Notes under the pieces: model-generated
Seen by the model: only the letters and a program-made list of their open reading frames with translations
What the model was told of the DNA's origin: nothing
The model's database searches: none
Made by a program: the position numbers and the translations under genes
Shown: positions 17,997 to 27,614 of the stretch, piece by piece
Numbering within the stretch: position 1 is the first letter of the stretch
Layout: every line of letters starts with the position of its first letter
NCBI GenBank assembly: GCA_024234635.1
Contig: JACKNX010000014.1
Span: forward strand, 1 to 64,000
Direction of reading: 5' to 3'
Origin: Pseudomonadales bacterium
GTDB lineage: Bacteria; Pseudomonadota; Gammaproteobacteria; Pseudomonadales; Azotimanducaceae
DNA: 64,000 nucleotides

Positions 17997-18755
17997 ATGA
18001 TTGCCCGACGCTTGTTATCCGGTGTTTGCCTCTTCGCCTCGGTAGTCTTTGCCGCGGCGCCAGCCCGCGCGGAGACGCTGTTTGGCGTGTATGCCGGTGT
18101 CGCGCAGTGGCACCAGAACAGTGCCGGCTCGATTGCCTCGGGCGGCGCCACGGTGGATACCAAGCAGGACCTGGCGCTCGGCGACACCGACAATCGGATC
18201 TGGTTCCTGGCGCTCGAGCACCCCATTCCGTTTGTACCCAACCTCAAGGTGCAGCGCATGGATGCCAGCCTGGACGGCCGTGTGGAACTGCTGCGCACTC
18301 TGGAGCTCAACGGCGTGACGTTTGATCCTCCCGGCGAAATCCTCAGCAACGTCAGCCTGCGTTACGACGATGCCATTCTGTACTACAACGTGCTGGATAC
18401 CGGTGTGCATCTCGATCTGGGTCTGGTCGCCCGCAAGCTGGAAGGCAGCGCATACATCTATTCAGGCAACGAATTCTCGAAAATCTCCTTTGATGCCGTC
18501 CTGCCCATGTTGTATGCCAGCAGCCGCGTGGAGGTGCTGAACGGCTACTGGTTCGGACTCGAAGGCATGGGCGTGATGTGGCAGGGCGATACCTTCATGG
18601 ACGTCACCGCGGAGATGGGCTGGCGATCCAAGCTGGGGTTGGGTCTGGAAGTCGGTTATCGCTACACCCGCTTTCGCGTATCCAGCCTGGGCGATATCGA
18701 CAAGGCCCGGCTGACCGTGGAAGGACCCTTCGCGTCGCTTTCCTATCGGTACTGA
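17997..18755 (+). CDS. TIGR04219 family outer membrane beta-barrel protein
   Basis: A 252-residue exported protein. The signal peptide is RRLLSGVCLFASVVFAAAP ending ARA, and the mature protein starts ETLFGVYAGVAQWHQNSAGS. Repeated amphipathic strands and the terminal LTVEGPFASLSYRY, ending in an aromatic residue, fit an outer membrane barrel. The sequence matches the TIGR04219 family, whose cargo is unknown. A CRP-like site and -10 element lie 30-70 bases upstream. Confidence 0.85.
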   Translation: MIARRLLSGVCLFASVVFAAAPARAETLFGVYAGVAQWHQNSAGSIASGGATVDTKQDLALGDTDNRIWFLALEHPIPFVPNLKVQRMDASLDGRVELLRTLELNGVTFDPPGEILSNVSLRYDDAILYYNVLDTGVHLDLGLVARKLEGSAYIYSGNEFSKISFDAVLPMLYASSRVEVLNGYWFGLEGMGVMWQGDTFMDVTAEMGWRSKLGLGLEVGYRYTRFRVSSLGDIDKARLTVEGPFASLSYRY

Positions 18756-18818
18756 GCGTCCCCGGTTCCCATCCGGAACGCGCCGGCTGCACGGCGTGGC
18801 TGCTACACTGTGGCGGCC

Positions 18819-20276
18819 ATGTCACACCAGCAAGCACTTGAGGAACTGCAGGCACTGCTCGGTCAGGACGACCTGATCACCGATGCCGCGGGCAAACGCC
18901 CCTACGAAACCGACGGTCTGGCCGCAATCCGCGAAGTGCCCTGGGTGGTGGCCCTGCCACGCACACGTGACGCGGTACTGGGCGTGCTGGCCATCTGCCG
19001 ACGGCATCGCGTCCCCATCGTCCCCCGCGGCGCCGGTACCGGGCTGTCGGGTGGCGCCCGTCCCATGGCGGACGGTGTGCTCCTCAGCCTCGCCCGTCTG
19101 AAACGCATCCTCGCCATCGATGTACACAACGGCATCGCCCGCGTCGAACCCGGCGTTCGCAATCTCGCCATCAGCGAAGCGGTGCTGCCGCACGGATTCT
19201 TCTATGCGCCGGACCCGTCGTCGCAGATCGCCTGCAGTATCGGCGGCAATGTTGCGGAGAATGCGGGCGGCGTACACTGCCTGAAATACGGACTGACCGT
19301 ACACAACGTTTGTGGACTTGTCGTCGCGACGCTGGACGGCCAGGTCCATGAATTCGGAGGCGCTGGTTGGGATCCCCTCGGCCTGGACCTCAGGGCCGTT
19401 ACCTGCGGATCGGAGGGGCTGCTGGGTATCGTGCTGGAGGTGGTGGTGCGGCTCACTCCCCTGCCGCCGGAAAAGGCGGTGGTGCTGGCGGCGTTCAGCT
19501 CCCTGGGCGACGCGGGGCGTGCCGTTGCCGGCATCATCCGGCACGGTCTCATACCCGCGGGTCTGGAGATGATGGATCACCTGGCCATCCGCGCGGCGGA
19601 AGCCTTCGTGCATGCGGGATATCCGCTGGATGCCGAGGCGCTTCTGCTGTGTGAACTCGACGGTACCGTGGGTGAGGTGTCGGCGGATCTTGCGCGCGTG
19701 GAAGCGGTCATGCGGGAGGAAGGCGCCTTCAAGCTGGAAGTTGCACGCGATCCGCAGGCGCAGGCCAGGCTCTGGCTGGGCAGGAAGGCGGCATTTCCCG
19801 CCGTCGGACGGCTGGCGCCGGACTACTACTGCATGGACGGCACAATTCCACGCGGGCGTCTGGCGGAGGTGCTGGATGAGATCGCGCGCATGTCGGACGA
19901 ATTCGGTCTGAAGGTCGCCAACGTGTTTCATGCCGGTGACGGCAATCTGCACCCGCTCATTCTCTACGACGCAAACAATCCCGGCGAACTGGAAAAAGCC
20001 GAGCGATTCGGTGGCCGTATTCTTTCCCACTGTGTTGCCGTGGGCGGCGCCGTGTCGGGAGAGCATGGCGTGGGCGTAGAGAAGCTGGACCAGATGTGCG
20101 ACCAGTTCTCCGCGGCGGAACTCGCCCAGTTCGAGCGACTGAAGGCTGCGTTCGATCCCGACGGGCTGCTCAATCCGGGCAAGGCTCTTCCCACGCTCAC
20201 CCGCTGCGTGGACGTTGGCGGCATGCATGTGCACGCCAATTCATCAGCGCGCTTCACGCGACTGGATCGTTTCTGA
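18819..20276 (+). CDS. glcD: Glycolate oxidase, FAD-linked subunit GlcD
   Basis: A 485-residue FAD_binding_4 plus FAD-oxidase C-terminal domain protein, the catalytic subunit of glycolate dehydrogenase, which oxidises glycolate to glyoxylate. The FAD-binding loop is PRGAGTGLSGGA, followed by the ADPSSQIACSIGGNVAENAG block. The C-terminal half has KVANVFHAGDGNLHPLI and SGEHGVGVEK, typical of GlcD. The ATG at 18819 is preferred over a GTG three codons upstream. TACACT nine bases before the start resembles a -10 element. Its stop overlaps the glcE start. Confidence 0.92.
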   Translation: MSHQQALEELQALLGQDDLITDAAGKRPYETDGLAAIREVPWVVALPRTRDAVLGVLAICRRHRVPIVPRGAGTGLSGGARPMADGVLLSLARLKRILAIDVHNGIARVEPGVRNLAISEAVLPHGFFYAPDPSSQIACSIGGNVAENAGGVHCLKYGLTVHNVCGLVVATLDGQVHEFGGAGWDPLGLDLRAVTCGSEGLLGIVLEVVVRLTPLPPEKAVVLAAFSSLGDAGRAVAGIIRHGLIPAGLEMMDHLAIRAAEAFVHAGYPLDAEALLLCELDGTVGEVSADLARVEAVMREEGAFKLEVARDPQAQARLWLGRKAAFPAVGRLAPDYYCMDGTIPRGRLAEVLDEIARMSDEFGLKVANVFHAGDGNLHPLILYDANNPGELEKAERFGGRILSHCVAVGGAVSGEHGVGVEKLDQMCDQFSAAELAQFERLKAAFDPDGLLNPGKALPTLTRCVDVGGMHVHANSSARFTRLDRF

Positions 20277-21283
20277 TGACGTCGTCTCCCGCGCAGCGCG
20301 TGGCAGAGCAGGTTCTGGCGGCGAGGGCGTCCGGCACCACGCTGGCCATTCGCGGGCACGCCAGCAAACGTGCGCTGCTGGGTGAACGTCGGGCGGATGC
20401 GGTTCTGGACATGCGCGCCTGTTCCGGCGTGCTGAGCTACCGTCCCGATGAACTGGTGATAACCGTCCGTGCCGGCACGCCGCTGAAGGAACTGGAAGCA
20501 GTGCTGGCGGAACGGCGACAACACATCGCGCCGGGCATACCACTGCTCGAAGGGCAGGGTACGGTGGGTGGCGCGGTAGCTGCCGGATTGTCCGGGCCGT
20601 CCCGGCCGTGGCGAGGCTCGTTGCGTGACGTGGTACTCGGCGTGGAGATGGTCAACGGACTGGGCGAGCGGTTGCGCTTTGGTGGCGAAGTTTTCAAGAA
20701 TGTCGCCGGCTTTGACGTCGCACGACTTGTTACAGGCAGTGAGGGTGCTTTTGGGGCGCTGCTTTCCGTCAGCCTGCGCGTGGCCCCGGTACCTGAATGC
20801 ACGCGTTGCCTGGTGGTGGAAATGCCCGCAACCCCGGCGCTGACCTGGATGCGCCGGCGGGCCGCGGAGCCTCATCCGTTCGGCGGGCTGTGCTGGCTGG
20901 AAGGGCGTCTGCACTGTCGGCTGGACGGTGCGGCCCAGGCGGTTGCCGACTTTACCGGAGAGCCGGGCATGGTCGAGGAAGATCCGGCGTTCTGGACGCA
21001 GCTGCGGGATGCGGCGTTGCCGTTTCACGCCGGGTGGTCAGGTCTCTGGCGCTGCGCCGTGCCGCCCGCGACACCGACGGATGAGCAGACGGTGTGCATC
21101 GACTGGGCAGGAGCGCTGCGCTGGCGCAGGGGCAGTATCAACACGGTTGGTGAATCCTGTCCGGTAGGCAGCTCGCCGTTGGCGCTTGGGGCGTGTGATG
21201 GCCTGTTGTCACGGCTCAAGGCGGCGTTCGATCCCGATCACCTGTTCAATCCGGAGCTCATGCGTGCAGACGCGCCTGCCTGA
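20276..21283 (+). CDS. glcE: Glycolate oxidase FAD-binding subunit GlcE
   Basis: A 335-residue FAD-binding protein that is a shorter relative of GlcD and the second subunit of glycolate dehydrogenase. It has the reduced FAD domain (LAIRGHASKRALLG, then GTVGGAVAAGLSGPSRPWRG and NVAGFDVARLVTGSEG) and the C-terminal SRLKAAFDPDHLFNPELM. The ATG shares a base with the glcD stop, and the end overlaps the glcF start by 20 bases, giving a translationally coupled glcDEF unit. Confidence 0.92.
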   Translation: MTSSPAQRVAEQVLAARASGTTLAIRGHASKRALLGERRADAVLDMRACSGVLSYRPDELVITVRAGTPLKELEAVLAERRQHIAPGIPLLEGQGTVGGAVAAGLSGPSRPWRGSLRDVVLGVEMVNGLGERLRFGGEVFKNVAGFDVARLVTGSEGAFGALLSVSLRVAPVPECTRCLVVEMPATPALTWMRRRAAEPHPFGGLCWLEGRLHCRLDGAAQAVADFTGEPGMVEEDPAFWTQLRDAALPFHAGWSGLWRCAVPPATPTDEQTVCIDWAGALRWRRGSINTVGESCPVGSSPLALGACDGLLSRLKAAFDPDHLFNPELMRADAPA

Positions 21284-22454
21284 CGACCTGCTCAGCACTG
21301 CCGACGGGCAACGGGCGGAAGCGATTCTCCGCGCCTGCGTACATTGCGGTTTCTGTAACGCCACCTGTCCGACCTATCAGTTGCGGGGCGATGAACTGGA
21401 TGGTCCTCGCGGCCGGATCTACCTCATCAAGACGTTCCTCGAGTCCGGTGAGCAATCGCCCCGCGTGCGCCAGCACCTCGACCGCTGCCTCACCTGCCGT
21501 TCCTGCGAGACGACATGCCCTTCCGGTGTGCGATACGGGGAACTGCTGGAGATCGCCCGCGACAAGCTGGCGGAGGATCGCGGGCCCTGGCGACGACTCG
21601 TGGTCTCGCTGCTGTTGCGATTTGTCCCGAAGCCGCGTCTGTTTCGCGCGCTGGTCAACCTGGGTAATGCCGTCCGCCGGGCGCTTCCGGCCGTGTTGCG
21701 TGACGTTGTGCCGCGTCCGACGCGCGCCAGCGGCTATGTGCCGTCGGCGCGGCCGCGCAAGGTGATTCTGCTGGACGGTTGCGTGCAGCGGGCAGTTACC
21801 CCGGATGTCAACGAACACCTCAAGCGACTGCTCGATGCACGCGGTATCCAGTGCCTCACGGTGGCGGACGAAGGCTGCTGCGGCTCGCTGGCACTGCATC
21901 TTGGCGACACGCAGCGCGCCCTGGCCGCGATGCAGAACAACGTCGAGGCGCTGGCGGAAGTATTGCCCGACGCCGAGGCAGTCATTTCCACGGCAAGCGG
22001 CTGCGGCGTGACGGTGAAGGACTACGGACGACATCTCGCCGGCACGTATTGCGCCCGCGAAGCGGAACGGATCGCCGATCGTACGCGTGACGTGGCGGAG
22101 TATCTCGCCAGCCTGGGCGTCGCATTTGCACCCGCGTTACCCCAGCGCCGCATTGCCTGGCACGCGCCCTGCACTTTGCAGCATGGCCAGCGCGTACGCG
22201 GTATTGTCGAGCAGTTGCTGCGCAGCGCCGGTTATGAGCTGACGGCGGTGGCGGATCCACACCTGTGCTGTGGCTCGGCAGGCACCTACAGTATTCTGGA
22301 GCCGGAACTGTCAACACAGCTCCGCGACAACAAGCTGGCGGCGCTGTCGATGGATGCGCCGGAACTGATAGCCACGGCCAATATCGGCTGCCAGACGCAT
22401 CTGGCTTCCGCCGCTGGAGTACCGGTCGTACACTGGCTGACATTGTTGCGTTGA
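21264..22454 (+). CDS. glcF: Glycolate oxidase iron-sulfur subunit GlcF
   Basis: A 396-residue iron-sulfur subunit that passes electrons from the flavin subunits to the quinone pool. Two 4Fe-4S clusters are bound by CVHCGFCNATCP and CLTCRSCETTCP. Two CCG domains follow, with EGCCGSLALHL and HLCCGSAGTYSI. The start is a GTG at 21264 inside the end of glcE, with GGAG just upstream. At close to the usual 400 residues it appears intact, so the whole glcDEF set should be functional. Confidence 0.92.
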   Translation: MQTRLPDDLLSTADGQRAEAILRACVHCGFCNATCPTYQLRGDELDGPRGRIYLIKTFLESGEQSPRVRQHLDRCLTCRSCETTCPSGVRYGELLEIARDKLAEDRGPWRRLVVSLLLRFVPKPRLFRALVNLGNAVRRALPAVLRDVVPRPTRASGYVPSARPRKVILLDGCVQRAVTPDVNEHLKRLLDARGIQCLTVADEGCCGSLALHLGDTQRALAAMQNNVEALAEVLPDAEAVISTASGCGVTVKDYGRHLAGTYCAREAERIADRTRDVAEYLASLGVAFAPALPQRRIAWHAPCTLQHGQRVRGIVEQLLRSAGYELTAVADPHLCCGSAGTYSILEPELSTQLRDNKLAALSMDAPELIATANIGCQTHLASAAGVPVVHWLTLLR

Positions 22455-22541
22455 TCGGCTGCAGGGGAGCAGCGGACATCACCGTGTGGATCGCATCGCC
22501 GACCACACGCACGCGCGAGAACCATTCGACGAGGGGGGAGA

Positions 22542-23852
22542 ATGCAGCAGGACGACGACCGCATTACCGCGGGCAGCGTGGGATTTCTTGGTTTCCTCAC
22601 GGTGCTGAACGTCATGAACTTCGTCGATCGACAGCTGCTCGCCAGCTTCGCCAACTTCATCGTTCCTGATCTGGGATTGACGAATGCTGAATTCGGCCTG
22701 CTCACCGGGTTCGTCTTCATCGTCTTCTACTCCGCCATGGGCCTGTTCATGGGGGCGCTGGCGGACATGGTCAGTCGCACGAAGCTGATCGCGGCCGGAT
22801 TGACGGCGTGGAGCGTACTGACGGCACTGTCGGGGATGGCGAAAGGTTTTCTGTCATTGGCGTTGCCGCGCATGTTCATCGGCATTGGCGAATCCATCAT
22901 GACGCCAACGGCCATGTCGCTGCTTGCGGACAAGTTCCCCCAGCGCTGGCTGGGTTTCGCTTCAGGGTTCTACTACATGGGCGTGCCCATCGGCGTGGGC
23001 GTGAGCCTGCTCATCGTCGGCTACCTGGGCCCCGCGATTGGCTGGCGCAACTGCTTCTACCTGCTGGGTGCGCTGGGCGTGATACTGGCCGTTGTCATGC
23101 TCTTTGTGCCTGAACCGCCGCGCAGGCGGCTTTCCGCAAGTGCGGAGCCGGCGGCACGGCAATCGTTTGGCGACTTGTTGGGGACGCTGTTTTTTGCGCT
23201 GAGGAATTCGCCGGCTCTGGTGTTCACGATTGCCGGAGGTGTCTGCTTCCACTTCATTCTCGGCGCGGCCACGTTCGATCAGCTCTGGTACGTGCAGGAG
23301 CGGGGCTTCGACCGCGCGGAGATTGCCCGCATGACCGGATGGATCGGCATGGCAGGAGGTGTGCTAGGCAATCTGTTTGGCGGCGCCGGTGGCGATCTGT
23401 TCATGCGGCGAACCGGTATGGGTCGGCCGATGTTCCTGTTCTGGATCATGCTGCTGCTTGCCCCCGTTGGTATCGCCTACCGGCTGGTGTCGCCGGACAG
23501 CCTGTGGTTCTGGATCGGCGTGTTCGTTGGCTACTTCCAGTTGGGCAGTCTCTATGGACCGACATTCGCGACGGTGCAGGAACTGGCACCGCCACGAATT
23601 CGCGCCACGGTGGTGGCGTTTCTGATCCTGTCACTCAACTTCGTCGGGCTGGGTATTGGCATTACCGCCGGCGGCTATACGGTGGACTGGCTCCTCGCGT
23701 CCGGTACGGCGGAGCCGTATACCTGGACGCTGCTGGCGTTCACCGTGATATCGCTGCTTGCCGTACCGATGTTCTTCTTCGCCGGCAAACGAGCAGCACA
23801 GGACAAGGCGCGGCTGGAAGCGTTGCTGGCCGTCCGGGACGGCGCGGGCTGA
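22542..23852 (+). CDS. MFS transporter, spinster-like
   Basis: A 436-residue major facilitator protein with about twelve membrane segments. The opening VGFLGFLTVLNVMNFVDRQL and the loop LADMVSRTKLIAAG (the conserved motif between helices 2 and 3) are typical of the spinster-like branch. GAGGGGGGAG precedes the ATG. It follows glcF by 87 bases on the same strand, so it could carry glycolate or a related acid, though nothing in the sequence fixes the substrate. Confidence 0.85.
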   Translation: MQQDDDRITAGSVGFLGFLTVLNVMNFVDRQLLASFANFIVPDLGLTNAEFGLLTGFVFIVFYSAMGLFMGALADMVSRTKLIAAGLTAWSVLTALSGMAKGFLSLALPRMFIGIGESIMTPTAMSLLADKFPQRWLGFASGFYYMGVPIGVGVSLLIVGYLGPAIGWRNCFYLLGALGVILAVVMLFVPEPPRRRLSASAEPAARQSFGDLLGTLFFALRNSPALVFTIAGGVCFHFILGAATFDQLWYVQERGFDRAEIARMTGWIGMAGGVLGNLFGGAGGDLFMRRTGMGRPMFLFWIMLLLAPVGIAYRLVSPDSLWFWIGVFVGYFQLGSLYGPTFATVQELAPPRIRATVVAFLILSLNFVGLGIGITAGGYTVDWLLASGTAEPYTWTLLAFTVISLLAVPMFFFAGKRAAQDKARLEALLAVRDGAG

Positions 23853-23870
23853 GTCCGCTTCCGCTCAGCC
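23847..23870. terminator. Hairpin spanning two convergent stop codons
   Basis: GGCTGAG at 23847-23853 pairs with CTCAGCC at 23864-23870. The stem arms contain the stop codons of both the MFS gene (plus strand) and the TPR lipoprotein gene (minus strand). A short palindrome placed exactly at the junction is likely a shared weak terminator. Confidence 0.45.
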
Positions 23871-24413
23871 GCGTTCCGAGGCGTACAGGGCGCGGATGCG
23901 CAGTGCTTCGCCGAAATTGCCTTCCCGTTCCTCGATGTCGGCAATGGCCAGCATCGCGGCGCGCTTCCAGTCCAGCCTGGAACCCGCCATGGCAAGGGAC
24001 CGGTTGGCGTACTGGCGGGCGAGGGCTGGTCTGCCGTCGCGCAGATAAGCACCTGACAGACGTGCCCACAGCGCCGCGTTACGGCCATCGAGACGAATGG
24101 CGCGCTCCAGATAGCTGATCGCGGATCGGGTATCGCCGGATTGCGCAGCGTTTTCGCTGGCGACGAGCAGTACGTCGGTGGCGTCGCTGGTGGGTGAGCG
24201 AGGCTTCGCGTCCGCCGGCGGCGACGGTGCTACCGGTGCGTCGGCTGGTGTCACGCCTTCAGTTTGCGCCGCCGGTGCGGGCGGGAAAGGCAGACCGTCG
24301 GTTGGCGCTGGCCGCTGAACCGGCGGAGCGGTCGAGCAGGCGCCAAGCACCAGGGCAAGGGCAGCGGCAAGGACAGTGGCGACGGTGTGGCGCATCAGGC
24401 AGTTACGGGTCAT
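23865..24413 (-). CDS. TPR-containing lipoprotein
   Basis: A 182-residue lipoprotein. The signal segment MRHTVATVLAAALALVLGAC ends at a lipobox cysteine (starting from the internal Met7; the first ATG adds six residues). A proline-rich linker of about 50 residues precedes tetratricopeptide repeats (AISYLERAIRLDGRNAALWA and ALARQYANRSLAMAG). TPR lipoproteins often act as envelope scaffolds. Its gene lies 36 bases downstream of mrcB on the same strand, which suggests a role with peptidoglycan synthesis. That role is inference. Confidence 0.8.
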   Translation of the reverse strand: MTRNCLMRHTVATVLAAALALVLGACSTAPPVQRPAPTDGLPFPPAPAAQTEGVTPADAPVAPSPPADAKPRSPTSDATDVLLVASENAAQSGDTRSAISYLERAIRLDGRNAALWARLSGAYLRDGRPALARQYANRSLAMAGSRLDWKRAAMLAIADIEEREGNFGEALRIRALYASERG

Positions 24414-24449
24414 TGGCTCAGCTGGTTGTTGTTCGATCGCCGCGAAGCA

Positions 24450-26759
24450 TCAGTTGTTCCACCAGGGCCATCGCCAGCGATCTTCCTCGGCCGGCTTGAT
24501 ACCACAGCCTTCCTTTACCGGCAAAGTATCCGGGTCCCGCAGGGGAACGCGCACAGTGATTGCGCAATCCGGCGATGCCAGCAGGCCGGTGTCGTATTCC
24601 ACGTCGCGCACGCTGGTTTCCTCCGCGTGTACGATGGGGTCGATGCCGAGATCCGTGAAAATGGGGTCCCAGATGGCGAGCGCGCCCGTGCTGCCGGTGA
24701 GTCCGGTCACCTTGTTGTCATCGCGCCCGACCCACACGATGCCGACTTTACGGGCATCGAAACCGGCGAACCAGCTGTCCCGGAAATCGTTGGACGTGCC
24801 GGTTTTCCCGGCGGCGCCTGCGTTGCTGTGGCGCGAGCCCTTGCCGGTGCCCAGACGCATGCCGCCTTCCAGCACGTAGGACAACGCTTCGGCGTCGGCG
24901 GTAGCGACGACCTGCTGCATTTCGAACGGTTGTTCGTAGAGTGGTTGTCCGGCTTCGTCCAGCACCGCCGTTACCGCCTTGACCGGCATGCGGAAACCGC
25001 CGTTGGCAATGGTGGCGTACAGGCGGGCGACATCCAGGGGTGAAAGCGGTTCGGCGCCCAGTACGAACGACGGGTTGGGATTGGCGGGCTTGCGGTCCGT
25101 CATGCGCGTGTACAGCGCCAGAATCGTGTTCATGCCCACCTCCTGCGACAGGCGCACGGTGGCCAGGTTCAGGGAGTCGCCCAGCAGTTTGACAATGGGT
25201 ACCGGCCCGTGCACGCGCTTGTCGAAATTGTCCGGAGTCCAGCTCTTCGTACGCGACAGAGGCACAGTGATCGGTGCGTCGTGCACGATTTCGGTCAGGG
25301 GATGACCGGCTTCGATCGCCGCCAGAACCACCAGGGGTTTCATCAGGGAACCGACGGGGCGCGACGCGTTCAACGCCCTGTTGAAACCTTCGAAGCCCGC
25401 CTGACGGCCGCCGGCCAGGGCCAGCAGTTCGCCGGTTTGTACGTCGAGGATGACCACCGCGGCTTCCAGGCTGTCGATCTTCCTGGCTTTTTCCAGGGCG
25501 GCAAGGCGCTCCGCGATGTGGCGTTGGATGCTCTCCTGCAGCCGCGGTTGCAGGGTGGAGAACACGCGCAGGCCCTGGGAGGAGAGATCATCCCTGCTGT
25601 AGTTCTGAACCAGGTTGGCGCGCACGACATCCATGAAAGCAGGGTAGTAACGACCTCCCCGCCGCTGGCGCGAGGTGACGCCAAGCGGTTGCCGGGACTC
25701 GCGTTCGGCGACACCGGCGTCCAGCAATCCCTCGTCGGCAAAGGTGGCGAGGATGCGATTGCGTCGCTCAAGCGCACGTTCCGCATGGCGGAATGGGTCG
25801 TAATAGGACGGCCCGCGGATGATGGCGATGAGCGTGGCGATTTCGTTTGGTGCCAGCTCACCGAGCGGTTTGTTGAAGTAGAACTGGGCGCCCAGTCCGA
25901 ATCCGTGGATCGCCCGATTGCCGTTCTGGCCGAGGAAAATCTCGTTGATGTAGGCGTTCAACAGATCCTGCTTGGAGAAGCGCCACTCCAGCACGACCGC
26001 CATGGCCAACTCGTGCAGCTTGCGTTCGATGGTCCGGCTGTTGTCGAGGAAATAACTTTTCACCAGTTGCTGGGTGAGCGTGCTGCCTCCCTGGCTGAGT
26101 TCGCCGGAAGTGAGATTCACCCACGCGGCGCGCGCCATGCCACGGATGCTGAACCCGGCATGGGTGTCGAAGTTCTTGTCCTCCACCGCCTTGAGGCCTT
26201 CCGAAAGGAGCGCCGGCACCTGGTCGGGCGCCAGCACGATGCGATCTTCGCCGTGCGCGGGGAAGATGCTGCCGATGATCGGCGGATCGAGTCGAATCAG
26301 CGGCACCCCCATGCCGTCGTCGCTGGTGACATCGACGATGCCCTGCGCGCGGAACTTCACGGCGATGCGCTGCGGTGGGCGCAGGTGGTCATCGAACTGG
26401 AATTCCCGCAGGTATACCGACACCGTATCCCCGTCTTCGGCCCAGGAGCCCGGGTGGCGTGTGCTCGTGGCCCGGGTATAGCCGCTGCGCTCCAGCTCGG
26501 CGCGAAATGCCGCCTGCTTCAGAAGACTGCCCGGATGTACTTCCAGGGGGGCGGCATAGACCTGAGCGGGGAGAGACCAGCGTCGACCTTCGAAGACATC
26601 GGTGAGCGTGCGATCGAGGTACCACAGATAGCCGGCCAGCAGGGTGGCGCCCACGGCACCGGTGACAAAGGCGATCCAGAGCGCAACGCGCAGGACGCGG
26701 CGGAAGATACCGGCGGGCGCGGCTTTGCCGCGGCGTCCCCTACGGCGCGCGGTGGCCAT
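24450..26759 (-). CDS. mrcB: Penicillin-binding protein 1B (bifunctional transglycosylase/transpeptidase)
   Basis: A 769-residue class A PBP that polymerises and cross-links peptidoglycan. A basic cytoplasmic tail is followed by one membrane segment (about 22-47). A UB2H-like region follows (about 60-150). The GT51 domain has the catalytic E193 in AVEDKNFDTHAG, GGSTLTQQLVK, and RKLHELAMAVVLE. The transpeptidase domain has S471 and K474 in SLMK, SLN at 529-531 and KTGT at 652-655. The UB2H region marks it as PBP1b rather than PBP1a. All key residues are present. Confidence 0.95.
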   Translation of the reverse strand: MATARRRGRRGKAAPAGIFRRVLRVALWIAFVTGAVGATLLAGYLWYLDRTLTDVFEGRRWSLPAQVYAAPLEVHPGSLLKQAAFRAELERSGYTRATSTRHPGSWAEDGDTVSVYLREFQFDDHLRPPQRIAVKFRAQGIVDVTSDDGMGVPLIRLDPPIIGSIFPAHGEDRIVLAPDQVPALLSEGLKAVEDKNFDTHAGFSIRGMARAAWVNLTSGELSQGGSTLTQQLVKSYFLDNSRTIERKLHELAMAVVLEWRFSKQDLLNAYINEIFLGQNGNRAIHGFGLGAQFYFNKPLGELAPNEIATLIAIIRGPSYYDPFRHAERALERRNRILATFADEGLLDAGVAERESRQPLGVTSRQRRGGRYYPAFMDVVRANLVQNYSRDDLSSQGLRVFSTLQPRLQESIQRHIAERLAALEKARKIDSLEAAVVILDVQTGELLALAGGRQAGFEGFNRALNASRPVGSLMKPLVVLAAIEAGHPLTEIVHDAPITVPLSRTKSWTPDNFDKRVHGPVPIVKLLGDSLNLATVRLSQEVGMNTILALYTRMTDRKPANPNPSFVLGAEPLSPLDVARLYATIANGGFRMPVKAVTAVLDEAGQPLYEQPFEMQQVVATADAEALSYVLEGGMRLGTGKGSRHSNAGAAGKTGTSNDFRDSWFAGFDARKVGIVWVGRDDNKVTGLTGSTGALAIWDPIFTDLGIDPIVHAEETSVRDVEYDTGLLASPDCAITVRVPLRDPDTLPVKEGCGIKPAEEDRWRWPWWNN

Positions 26760-26783
26760 GTGACCGGCTTGCGCGGTATATCG

Positions 26784-27458
26784 TCAGTGCGCCGTATTGG
26801 GGAGCGGGCCCCCGCCGGGACCGCCATGGGCAGGTGCTTCGCCCGCTGCTCCCGGCATCATACCGAGCCAGCCGCCAATGCGACGGGCGACGGCACGGAT
26901 ACCGCGAAACAGGCGGGGGAGCAGAAAACATAGCAGCAGGACAAACGCGAGGAACAGCAGCAAGAATACCATGGGGTGCGTGAGCGCCGCCCACAGGCCG
27001 CCGAAAACCGCAACGTCTTCCAGTATGGAGGCGGTCCAGTTGCTGAACGGTTCAGGCGAGGTGTTGATCAACGCGCGGGTACCTGCCTTGGTCGTGTGGG
27101 TTGCCGCGGTAATGGTGCCTCCCAGCAACCCCGCGGTGACCACGAGCGCCGGATCCACGTTGCCGACGGCGCCGGCGGCCAGCAGGGCTCCGGCGGGAAT
27201 GCGCACGAAGGTGTGCAGGGCGTCCCATCCGCTGTCGACGCCGGGAATCTTGTCCATGAAGAACTGCACCACGAACATGAACGTCGCGGCCGTGATGACC
27301 AGCGGGTCCTGCACGATGGCAAGCGTCGGGGGCAGCGTGATGTAGCCGAACGAACCGCCAAGTCCAAGGATTGCCACCACGGCGTAGAGGTTGATGCCAC
27401 TCGCCCAGGCGACGCCGGCGGATAGTGCAATGGTCTGAACGAGTGTCTGGTATTCCAT
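26784..27458 (-). CDS. DUF4126 family membrane protein
   Basis: A 224-residue membrane protein of the DUF4126 family with about six hydrophobic segments. Characteristic blocks are GVAWASGINLYAVVAILGLG and DKIPGVDSGWDALHTFVRIP. The cytoplasmic tail ends in a Gly/Pro-rich stretch. The ATG at 27458 is chosen because homology begins at MEYQTLVQ; an upstream in-frame codon would add 21 unrelated residues. Its gene precedes mrcB on the same strand by 24 bases and may share its transcript. The function of the family is unknown. Confidence 0.8.
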   Translation of the reverse strand: MEYQTLVQTIALSAGVAWASGINLYAVVAILGLGGSFGYITLPPTLAIVQDPLVITAATFMFVVQFFMDKIPGVDSGWDALHTFVRIPAGALLAAGAVGNVDPALVVTAGLLGGTITAATHTTKAGTRALINTSPEPFSNWTASILEDVAVFGGLWAALTHPMVFLLLFLAFVLLLCFLLPRLFRGIRAVARRIGGWLGMMPGAAGEAPAHGGPGGGPLPNTAH

Positions 27459-27578
27459 CGTGTTCGCGTCCCCGTGTGCGTCCGCAAAGCCGCGTGCCAT
27501 CGAACCGTAGCGCCGGCACACAGTGAACCGGGAGCATAGATTCGTGGGCTGAACGCCGCCTGAAGGGCGACGCCAGGC

Positions 27579-27607
27579 AAGACAGGCATGAGCGGGTGCC
27601 GTATAGT
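27579..27607 (+). promoter_or_regulatory. Promoter of the TPP-riboswitch transcript
   Basis: AAGACA at 27579-27584 and TATAGT at 27602-27607 are separated by 17 bases. Four of six -35 positions and five of six -10 positions match the sigma-70 consensus. The predicted start near 27614 falls exactly at the first base of the riboswitch P1 stem, which supports the assignment. Confidence 0.6.
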
Positions 27608-27614
27608 TCCCGCT

